Part shown: positions 4,678 through 10,776 of the stretch, piece by piece
Numbering within the stretch: the stretch's first letter is position 1
Layout of the letters: each line of letters starts with the position of its first letter
Source: Spirochaetota bacterium
GTDB lineage: Bacteria; Spirochaetota; Spirochaetia; Treponematales; Breznakiellaceae
DNA length: 10,776 nucleotides
Reading direction: 5' to 3'
Assembly (NCBI GenBank): GCA_023406985.1
Contig: JAEXTK010000179.1
Coordinates: 1 to 10,776, forward strand
The notes under the pieces: generated by a model
Database searches by the model: none
Told to the model about the DNA's origin: nothing
The model's input: the letters and a program-made list of their open reading frames with translations, nothing else
Position numbers and translations under genes: made by a program

Positions 4678-5415
4678 ATGAACGGTTTTATCGATAAAGT
4701 CGTGTTTTTCGCGGGTATCGCGGCGATGGCCGCCGCCCCGCTCTTCGCCGAGAGTTTCGAATCCGACCGCTTCGACACGGGGAGCGGGGAGCTCGAGATC
4801 GTGTTCATCAGCCATGCGACGCTCGCCTTCCAGTACGGGGGGAAGTATATCCACGTGGATCCGGTCAGCTACAACGCGGACTATAAGAGCTGGCCGAAGG
4901 CCGACCTGATCCTGTTCACCCACGAGCACGCCGATCACTTCGACAAGAACGTGGTCGCGACCCTTTCGGGAGACGGGACGGTCGTGGTGGTGCCGGAGCC
5001 GATGCGTACGAAGCTCGAATCGGCCACGGTGCTCCCGGTCGGCAGTTCGATGGAGGCCGCGGGGATCGGGGTGGAGGCGGTGCCCGCCTACAACACCACG
5101 TCGGGGCGGGAGGGCTACCACCCCAAGGCGCGGAAGGATAACGGGTACGTGCTCACCTTCGGCAAGCTGCGCGTCTACGTGGCGGGCGACACGGAGGATA
5201 TACCGGAGATGGCGGACCTCAAGGCCATCGACATCGCGTTCCTCCCGATGAACCAGCCGTACACCATGAAGCCGGAGCAGGTCGCCGCGGCGGCCAAGGC
5301 CTTCAGGCCGCGGATCCTCTACCCCTACCACTATTCGTCGACGAACACCTCCCTTCTCGCGCCGCTGCTCGCGGATGAGAAGGATATCGAGATCCGCATC
5401 CGGAAGCTGCAGTAG
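4678..5415 (+). CDS. Exported metallo-beta-lactamase-fold hydrolase (UlaG-like)
   Basis: This 245-residue protein starts at ATG 4678 behind GAGGAGG (spacing 5). A longer frame from GTG 4576 has no ribosome site and low-quality sequence. Residues 1-24 (MNGFIDKVVFFAGIAAMAAA, then PLFA) look like a cleavable signal peptide, so the enzyme is probably periplasmic. The metal site is plain: THEHADHFD at 81-89 (H82, H84, D86, H87), GDTED with D171, and PYHYS with H218. YNTTSGREGYHPK (138-150) and FLPMNQPYTM (188-197) match the COG2220 branch of the fold, which includes ascorbate-6-phosphate lactonase UlaG and many untested hydrolases. It probably binds two divalent metals and cuts an ester, lactone or phosphodiester, but the substrate cannot be told. 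It diverges from the radical SAM gene and converges on SulP. Confidence 0.88.
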   Translation: MNGFIDKVVFFAGIAAMAAAPLFAESFESDRFDTGSGELEIVFISHATLAFQYGGKYIHVDPVSYNADYKSWPKADLILFTHEHADHFDKNVVATLSGDGTVVVVPEPMRTKLESATVLPVGSSMEAAGIGVEAVPAYNTTSGREGYHPKARKDNGYVLTFGKLRVYVAGDTEDIPEMADLKAIDIAFLPMNQPYTMKPEQVAAAAKAFRPRILYPYHYSSTNTSLLAPLLADEKDIEIRIRKLQ

Positions 5416-5423
5416 GCGGAGCC

Positions 5424-5491
5424 CGGCCGCCAGCGGCATCCGGCCAGTGGCGGCCGACCGCGGCGTCCGGCCGTAGGCGGCGGCTGCCGCC
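5424..5491. terminator. GC-rich hairpins between convergent hydrolase and SulP genes
   Basis: CGGCCGCCA (5424-5432) and TGGCGGCCG (5448-5456) form a perfect 9-bp inverted repeat. GGCGGC (5476-5481) and GCCGCC (5486-5491) form a second with a 4-base loop. Neither has a T-run. Their place between two converging genes suggests they separate the transcripts or act as rho-dependent or pause sites. Confidence 0.4.
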
Positions 5492-5510
5492 CACGGCGCC
5501 TTGCAGCCGG

Positions 5511-7178
5511 CTATGCCTTCGCGAGGGCTTCGTCCACCGTGGCCGCGACGTTATCCCGGCCGATCTCGTCCAGAAAGCGGGCCCGATCGAGCGCGGCGAA
5601 CGGCTGCGGCCGGACTTCGCTCAGGATGAGCTTGGTCTTGTGCGCGCGGCAGTGGCGGGCGAAGGATGCGAGGGCGGCGATGCCCGTGGAGTCGATCGCG
5701 GGAACTTCCTTCATACGGAGGACGAACGTCTTCGGGGCCTTTTCCAGGGAGTCCAGGGTGTCTTGCAGCATATCGGCCACGCCGAAGAAGAAGGGGCCGG
5801 TGATTTCGTAGACCTCGACGTTCTTCGGATGCGCGGGCATCGCCGAGGCGGTCCGGTTCTCCTCGGAATCGAGGAAGCTGGGCTTGATTTCCGCGGTTTC
5901 GATCGCGCGGCGGAGGAAGAGGAACACGGCGAGGATGACGCCCACCTCCACGGCGACCGTCAGGTCCACGACTACCGTGAGGACGAAGGTGGCGAAGAGC
6001 ACGATCGTGTCGCTCTTCGGCGCGCGGCGGGGCAGGCGGAGGAAGCGGCCCAGGTCGCTCATGTCCCAGGCGACCACCATGAGCACCGCCGAGAGGCTGG
6101 CCAAGGGGATGGCCGAAGCGATCGGCGCGAGGAAGAGCACGAAGAGCACGAGGGTGAGCGCGTGGACCATGCCCGCGACGGGGCTCGTCGCGCCCGACTT
6201 GATGTTCGTCGCGGTGCGCGCGATGGCGCCGGTGGCCGGGATGCCGCCGAAGAGGGCGCTCGCGATGTTGCCGACGCCCTGGGCCACGAGTTCCATGTTG
6301 GCGTTGTGGCGGTCGCCCGTCATACCGTCCGCGACCACGGCGGAGAGCAGGGATTCGATCGCCGCGAGTAGGGCGATCGTGACCGCGTCGGGAAATACGG
6401 CCCTGACGGTCGCCCAATCGAAGACCGGCAGCCCCGGCATCGGCAATGACTGCGGAATGCCGCCGAAGCGCGTCCCGATGGTTTCCACCGGTAGTTTAAT
6501 GAAGAAACAGAGCAGGGTCGCCGCCGCGACGCCCACTACGGACGCGGGGATGCGCGGGGCGAATTTGCGCACCAGGATGATGATCGCCATCGTCCCGAGC
6601 CCGACGCCGAGCGTGAGCGGATCGAAGGTGGCGGCGCTGTCCAGGTACTGGGCCCACTTCTCGAAAAACTCGGGCGCGCTCTTTTCTATCCGGAGGCCGA
6701 AGAAATCCTTCACCTGCTGGGAGAAGATGAGGAGCCCGATGCCGGTGGTGAAGCCCGTGGTGACGGGGTAGGGGATGAACTTGATGAGCCGGCCGAGGCC
6801 CGAGATGCCCATGAGCACCAGCATGAGGCCCGCGAGCAGGGTGGCCGCGATGAGGCCGCCCATGCCGTGCTTGGCGATGATGCCGAAGATGATCACCACG
6901 AAGGCGCCCGTCGGGCCGCCGATCTGGAAGCGGCTGCCGCCGAGGAAGCTGATGAAGAACCCGGCGAAGATGGCCGTGTAGAGGCCCTGTTCGGGCGTTC
7001 CGCCCGCGGCGATGGAAAAAGCCATCGCAAGGGGGAGCGCGACGACGCCGACGGTGAGGCCGGCGACGAGGTCCTTTCCGAAGGACGCGGCGTCGTACTT
7101 CTTGCCGCCGGCGGGCCGCAAGAGTTCATACGTCCGGGGGATGAAATCCCGGAGCGAGACCAGTTTGAAAGTTGACAT
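5511..7178 (-). CDS. SulP-family anion transporter with STAS domain
   Basis: This 555-residue inner-membrane protein has the usual SulP length and plan. A short cytoplasmic start is followed by roughly a dozen hydrophobic segments from about 37 to 425. Family landmarks include DLVAGLTVGVVALPLAMAFS (36-55), GGPTGAF (87-93), MTGDRHNANMELVAQGVGN (286-304) and GGIPATGAIARTATN (311-325). A cytoplasmic STAS domain follows at about 453-555, with IDSTGIAAL (495-503) at the anti-sigma-antagonist-like turn. Relatives exchange or import sulfate, bicarbonate or dicarboxylates, often driven by sodium or protons; the ion cannot be read from sequence. No carbonic anhydrase or sulfate-assimilation gene is next to it. 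ATG 7178 has AAGGA upstream (spacing 9) and a good promoter at 7234-7263. It is probably a single-gene transcript. Confidence 0.93.
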   Translation of the reverse strand: MSTFKLVSLRDFIPRTYELLRPAGGKKYDAASFGKDLVAGLTVGVVALPLAMAFSIAAGGTPEQGLYTAIFAGFFISFLGGSRFQIGGPTGAFVVIIFGIIAKHGMGGLIAATLLAGLMLVLMGISGLGRLIKFIPYPVTTGFTTGIGLLIFSQQVKDFFGLRIEKSAPEFFEKWAQYLDSAATFDPLTLGVGLGTMAIIILVRKFAPRIPASVVGVAAATLLCFFIKLPVETIGTRFGGIPQSLPMPGLPVFDWATVRAVFPDAVTIALLAAIESLLSAVVADGMTGDRHNANMELVAQGVGNIASALFGGIPATGAIARTATNIKSGATSPVAGMVHALTLVLFVLFLAPIASAIPLASLSAVLMVVAWDMSDLGRFLRLPRRAPKSDTIVLFATFVLTVVVDLTVAVEVGVILAVFLFLRRAIETAEIKPSFLDSEENRTASAMPAHPKNVEVYEITGPFFFGVADMLQDTLDSLEKAPKTFVLRMKEVPAIDSTGIAALASFARHCRAHKTKLILSEVRPQPFAALDRARFLDEIGRDNVAATVDEALAKA

Positions 7179-7233
7179 GGGTTGGTTCCTTTTTCGATGA
7201 GGGCGGCCAAAGGCGGCTCGCGTCGTATGCGCG

Positions 7234-7263
7234 AGTATACGTCCATAGATTCTCGCATTTCAA
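7234..7263 (-). promoter_or_regulatory. Sigma70-type promoter for SulP
   Basis: On the minus strand TTGAAA (7263-7258) and TATACT (7239-7234) lie 18 bases apart, close to consensus. The expected start is near 7227, giving a leader of about 49 bases with the repeat GCCGCC-TTTG-GCCGCC before the ribosome site. Confidence 0.7.
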
Positions 7264-7304
7264 GCGCTCGGACGACATATGGTGGAATCGGTCGCGAGGA
7301 AGTA

Positions 7305-7333
7305 TTGAAGCCGGGAAGTTTATCGACTAGAAT
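7305..7333 (+). promoter_or_regulatory. Sigma70-type promoter for the XPB helicase (leaderless)
   Basis: TTGAAG (7305-7310) and TAGAAT (7328-7333) are separated by 17 bases. Transcription should begin about 7339-7341, while the ATG is at 7343. No ribosome binding site precedes the ATG. The mRNA should therefore carry only 2-4 untranslated bases. Confidence 0.7.
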
Positions 7334-7342
7334 TGTCCGGAT

Positions 7343-9052
7343 ATGGCGAACGATCCCGCGAACCCGCTCATCGTGCAGAGCGACCGAACCCTCCTCCTCG
7401 ACGTACACGCCTCTCGGGCGGAGGACGCTCGGGCGGCCATCATGCCCTTCGCGGAGCTGGAAAAATCGCCGGAGCACATCCACACGTACCGGATCACGCC
7501 CCTCTCGCTCTGGAACGCGGCGAGCGCGGGGCTCGGGCCTGCGGATGTCGCGGCGGCCCTGGAGGCGTACTCCCGGTACGCCGTGCCGCGCGGCGTCGTG
7601 GACGGCTTCTCCGACGTCATGTCGCGGTACGGCAAGATCCGCCTCGTGGCGCTGCCCCAAGAACTGAGGCGGCCCGCCGACCACGCGGGAGAGGACGACC
7701 TCTTCCTCGTCTCCCACGATCCAGCCGTCGTAGCGGAGGTCGCCGCGAGCAAGGTCCTCGCGAAATACCTCGTTGAGGTGGACGGCGGCTTCCGCGTCCG
7801 CCTCGTGGATCGGGGGACGGTCAAGCGCGAACTCATCCGGCTCGGCTGGCCCGTGCAGGACGACGCGCCCCTCGCCCAAGGCGAGCCGCTCGACGTGCCG
7901 CTCCGGCCGGTCATGGGTTCGGGCAAGCCCTTCGCCCCGCGCGACTACCAGGTGGAGGCCGCTCGGTCCGTAGTCGGCGACGGTTCCCCGGGCACCGGCT
8001 ACGGCGTCGTGGTCCTGCCCTGCGGCGCGGGCAAGACGGTGGTCGGCATGACCGTCATGTCCATGCTGAAGACGAATACCCTGGTGCTCACCACGAACGT
8101 GGCCGCGGTCCACCAATGGATCGACGAGCTCCTCGACAAGACCTCCCTGACCGAGGGGCAGATCGCCGAGTATACGGGGGACGCCAAGTCCGTGGCCCCG
8201 GTGACCGTGGCGACCTACCAGATCCTCACCTGGCGGCCGGACAAGGAAGCCGATTTCCCGCACTTCAAGCTCTTCCGCGAGCGGGCCTGGGGCCTCATCA
8301 TCTACGACGAGGTCCACCTCCTGCCCGCGCCGGTCTTCCGCGTGACCGCCGAGCTCCAGGCCGTGCGCCGCCTCGGGCTCACCGCCACCCTCGTCCGCGA
8401 GGACGGGGCGGAGGACGCGGTCTTTAGCCTGGTCGGGCCGAAGCGCTACGACGTGCCCTGGAAGGACCTGGAGGCCAAGGGGTGGATCGCGGAGGCGGTC
8501 TGCGCCGAGATCCGCGTCGACCTGCCCGAGGAGCTCAAGATCCCCTACGCGGTGGCCGACCAGCGGAACAAGTACCGCGTCGCGAGCGAGAATCCGCTCA
8601 AGCGGAAGATCGTCCGCCAACTCGTGGACAACCATCCGGAGGACCGCATCCTCGTCATCGGCCAGTACATCAAGCAGCTCGAGGAACTGGCCAAGGACCT
8701 CGGCGCGCCGCTCATCATGGGCAAGACCCCGAACGCGGAGCGGGAGCAGATCTACGGGGCCTTCCGCCGCGGCGAGCTCCGCGTCATCGTCGTGTCCAAG
8801 GTGGCCAACTTCGCCATCGACCTGCCCGACGCCTCCATGGCCATCCAGGTGTCCGGCTCCTTCGGCTCGCGGCAGGAGGAGGCCCAGCGGCTCGGACGCA
8901 TCCTCCGCCCCAAGGCGCGCAATTCCTATTTCTATTCGATCGTCGCGCGCTATACGGTGGAGGAGGAATTCGCCGCCAACCGGCAGAAGTTCCTGGCCGA
9001 ACAAGGCTACAAGTACTCGATCCAGCATTGGACGGAGGAGGAGCTCGCGTGA
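7343..9052 (+). CDS. XPB/ERCC3-type superfamily 2 DNA helicase
   Basis: This 569-residue protein, a normal length for bacterial XPB, is an ATP-driven 3'-5' DNA helicase or translocase related to the TFIIH subunit XPB. It has an N-terminal helicase-associated region (about 8-165), then DYQVEAA (201-207) as the Q-like motif and PCGAGKT (226-232) as Walker A. These are followed by DEVH (322-325) as motif II, TAT (347-349) as motif III and QRLGRILR (515-522) as motif VI. VRED at 351-354 supplies the R-E-D element characteristic of XPB, which separates it from other SF2 helicases. The C-terminus (YKYSIQHWTEEELA) is also typical. In bacteria its role is presumed DNA repair or damage opening, but it is little studied. 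It overlaps the next gene by 4 bases (GTGA) and appears to be translated from a leaderless mRNA. Confidence 0.95.
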   Translation: MANDPANPLIVQSDRTLLLDVHASRAEDARAAIMPFAELEKSPEHIHTYRITPLSLWNAASAGLGPADVAAALEAYSRYAVPRGVVDGFSDVMSRYGKIRLVALPQELRRPADHAGEDDLFLVSHDPAVVAEVAASKVLAKYLVEVDGGFRVRLVDRGTVKRELIRLGWPVQDDAPLAQGEPLDVPLRPVMGSGKPFAPRDYQVEAARSVVGDGSPGTGYGVVVLPCGAGKTVVGMTVMSMLKTNTLVLTTNVAAVHQWIDELLDKTSLTEGQIAEYTGDAKSVAPVTVATYQILTWRPDKEADFPHFKLFRERAWGLIIYDEVHLLPAPVFRVTAELQAVRRLGLTATLVREDGAEDAVFSLVGPKRYDVPWKDLEAKGWIAEAVCAEIRVDLPEELKIPYAVADQRNKYRVASENPLKRKIVRQLVDNHPEDRILVIGQYIKQLEELAKDLGAPLIMGKTPNAEREQIYGAFRRGELRVIVVSKVANFAIDLPDASMAIQVSGSFGSRQEEAQRLGRILRPKARNSYFYSIVARYTVEEEFAANRQKFLAEQGYKYSIQHWTEEELA

Positions 9053-10776
9053 AGACGGCCGCGTGGAGGTCGATAGCCGAATGGAAGGCCGCGCTCGTCA
9101 CGCTTCCCGACGGGCCTTTCTTCGACCTGATGCGCGGGTATCTCGGCGACATCCGGACCCCCTTCAACAAGCAGCGGCTCGTGGACGACCTCGCGGGCTT
9201 CCTCGGTCGGCGCGACATCCAGGAGACCGCGGCGGCCTACCTGGACGCCGTCGACCGCAAGGTGATCGCGGCGGTGCACCGCCTCGCCGAACCCACGGCG
9301 GCCGAACTGACCTCCTTCTTCGACGGCGAACTGAGCTACGCGGAGTTGCACGCGGTGATCCTCAACCTGGAGGAGCGGCTCGTGATCTACCGCATCGAGG
9401 AGGAGGGGGTGCGGCGCCTCGCGCTCAACCCCGCCTTGGAGAGCGTGCTGGCCGCGGCGGCCATGGACGCCGCCCCGCTCTTCCCCGCGGCGGCGCGCGA
9501 CCCCGCGGCGGCCGCGGCGTGGGACGAGGACTCCCTGGACCCCCTCACCCTCGCGGCGACGGTGTCCTTCCTGTACCGGCGGTCCGACCTCTTCAAGGCC
9601 GACCGTTCCATCCGGAAGAAGGCGGCGGAGGAGGCGTCGGCGGTCTTCGCGTACAGCCGGTTCGAGCGCGCGGTGGCGGCGCTCCGCGCGCTCGGGGCGA
9701 TCGCGGGGGACGAGGAGGGCGAAGGCGCGACGTCGGTCCGCGTCTGCGAGGAGAAGCTCGACGCCTTCGCCGAGCTGCCCGAAGAGGAGAAGACCGCCTA
9801 CCTGGCCGCGGCCCTCTGCGCGGTCGAGTTGGGCGTGGACGGGAATCGGGGCGGCGAGGAGGCGGAGGAGGGCGACGCCGCGTCGCGCCCGGCGTGGTCC
9901 ACCGCCCGCACCGCGCGCGAGCGGCTCGCCTCTTGGGCGCGGCTGCTCGCCGCGTTCCTGTCCGACCTCGACGAGGAAAGCGCGTACCCGCGGACGACCC
10001 TTTCCCGCATGCTCGATATCCGGGAACGCGAGCAGGCGGAGGGGAAGCGCCACCGGTGGAGCGGCCGCGGACAGGAGGCGGCGACGGAACTCCGCGCCGG
10101 CTTCGATCCCGCGGCCTTCCGCAAGGCGGCGATCCGCGCGCTCGAGCTCGCCCGCGCCCTCGTCCGCGGAGGGGACGACGCCTGGTCCCCCGCGGGCGCG
10201 TCCGCCGCTCCCGCGGCCGCGGGCCGACCCGTCATCTCCCTCGACTCCTCGTTCTCCGTCGTGGCCTACCCGGAGATCGGCTTCGCCGAGGCCCTCGCGC
10301 TCGCCCGGTTCCTGGACGTGCGGGAATGCGCCCAGACGACGCGTTTCGAGCTCACGCGGGAATCGGCGGTGCGCGGCTTCGACATGGGATTCGAGGTGGA
10401 AGACATGGTCGGCAGCCTGGAGCGTCTCTCCGGCCTGACCGTGGCGCAGAACGTCCTCTGGTCGCTCCGCGAATGGAAGGCGCGGTACACGAGCGTCGCC
10501 ATCCACCGCGGCACGGTCCTCGTGGTATCCGAGGAACGGCGCTACCTCGTGGAGACGGAGGCGGTGGCCCGGCTCGTGGCCCGCGCGCTCGCCCCCGGCG
10601 TCTACCTCCTGTCCGTGTCCGACGAGTCCGAGGCGGTCAGGGCGCTCGCCAAGGCCGGGGTGGACATCGTCGCCCTGCCGCCCGCCCATGCCCCCCGCGT
10701 GAGTCCGGACGCCCGGTTCGCGCCCTTCCCCGCCCTCGGCCCCGCCAAGCGCGTCGCTTCTGCCGCGGTTCCCGCC
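9049..10776 (+). CDS. Helicase-associated protein (XPB/Ssl2-like C-terminal domain), 3' cut
   Basis: The frame opens at GTG 9049 and stays open to the window edge (576 codons, no stop). The GTG overlaps the helicase TGA, and GGAGGAG lies just upstream, so translation is coupled. The N-terminal part begins KTAAWRSIAEWKAALVTLPD and is rich in helices of winged-helix style (LTSFFDGELSYAELHAVILN, LEERLVIYRIEEEGVRRLAL). A low-complexity Ala/Glu stretch sits around 240-290. From about 395 (VISLDSSFSVVAYPEI), through FELTRESAVRGFDMG, to LSGLTVAQNVLWSLREWKAR is the Helicase_C_3 pattern found next to XPB in spirochaetes and actinobacteria. It probably acts as the helicase's partner or regulator on DNA; no nuclease motif is seen in the visible part. 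The long opposite-strand frame here is only a GC-rich shadow. Confidence 0.88.
   Translation, partial: MKTAAWRSIAEWKAALVTLPDGPFFDLMRGYLGDIRTPFNKQRLVDDLAGFLGRRDIQETAAAYLDAVDRKVIAAVHRLAEPTAAELTSFFDGELSYAELHAVILNLEERLVIYRIEEEGVRRLALNPALESVLAAAAMDAAPLFPAAARDPAAAAAWDEDSLDPLTLAATVSFLYRRSDLFKADRSIRKKAAEEASAVFAYSRFERAVAALRALGAIAGDEEGEGATSVRVCEEKLDAFAELPEEEKTAYLAAALCAVELGVDGNRGGEEAEEGDAASRPAWSTARTARERLASWARLLAAFLSDLDEESAYPRTTLSRMLDIREREQAEGKRHRWSGRGQEAATELRAGFDPAAFRKAAIRALELARALVRGGDDAWSPAGASAAPAAAGRPVISLDSSFSVVAYPEIGFAEALALARFLDVRECAQTTRFELTRESAVRGFDMGFEVEDMVGSLERLSGLTVAQNVLWSLREWKARYTSVAIHRGTVLVVSEERRYLVETEAVARLVARALAPGVYLLSVSDESEAVRALAKAGVDIVALPPAHAPRVSPDARFAPFPALGPAKRVASAAVPA

Noticed and set aside
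4471..5439. Minus-strand extension of the radical SAM frame (323 extra codons)
   Set aside because: The extension runs antisense to the metallo-hydrolase, is Arg/His-rich, and has no motif. ATG 4470 has a ribosome site and matches the family length.
6893..9028. Long minus-strand open frame (711 codons) opposite the helicase
   Set aside because: It runs antisense to a helicase with every expected motif, is rich in Arg/Gly/His, has no family resemblance, and its end is an out-of-frame reading of the SulP gene. It is a GC-rich shadow.
9007..10689. Long minus-strand open frame (560 codons)
   Set aside because: It is the mirror of the helicase-associated gene, whose plus strand is translationally coupled to XPB and shows a known domain. 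The composition is Arg/Gly/Glu low complexity.

Overview
This is a high-GC bacterial window carrying seven substantial genes, one broken gene, one lipoprotein fragment at the left edge and two probable leader-peptide ORFs. The best taxonomic clue is the right-hand pair: a bacterial XPB/ERCC3-type helicase overlapping a helicase-associated (XPB/Ssl2-like C-terminal domain) protein. From memory the same pair occurs in Treponema (TP0380/TP0381 in T. pallidum). With two lipoproteins ending their signals in ...LGC and ...AGC, a spirochaete is my best guess. XPB pairs also occur in Actinobacteria and other phyla, so this is moderate confidence only.

Layout. 1-457 (minus): the start of a lipoprotein gene, preceded by a gene broken by a 5-bp tandem duplication. 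458-942: an almost gene-free divergent region. Each strand carries a very short ORF behind a perfect AAGGAGG ribosome binding site, and each ORF is followed by RNA-hairpin potential. 943-1236 (plus): a small CD3324-family DNA-binding-type protein with a terminator. 1411-3268 (plus): a LuxR-type regulator and a secreted lipoprotein with two carbohydrate-binding-like modules; both are visibly less GC-rich than the genes to their right. 3265-4470 (minus): a radical SAM protein whose stop codon overlaps that of the lipoprotein. 4678-5415 (plus): an exported metallo-beta-lactamase-fold hydrolase. 5511-7178 (minus): a SulP anion transporter with a STAS domain. 7343-10776 (plus): XPB helicase and its helicase-associated partner, which runs off the right edge.

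Working together. The helicase pair is the one clear operon (4-bp GTGA overlap) and suggests a DNA repair module. LuxR plus lipoprotein may be a regulator and its target, but only adjacency says so. SulP and the helicase are divergent, each with a good sigma70-type promoter. The helicase promoter places the start so close to its ATG that the mRNA should be leaderless.

I see no CRISPR array, insertion sequence, phage gene, rRNA or tRNA. The most unusual signals are regulatory: a candidate translational attenuator ahead of the CD3324-family gene, a ribosome-site-sequestering hairpin ahead of the lipoprotein, (near-)leaderless promoters for LuxR and XPB, and the small slippage-type frameshift.
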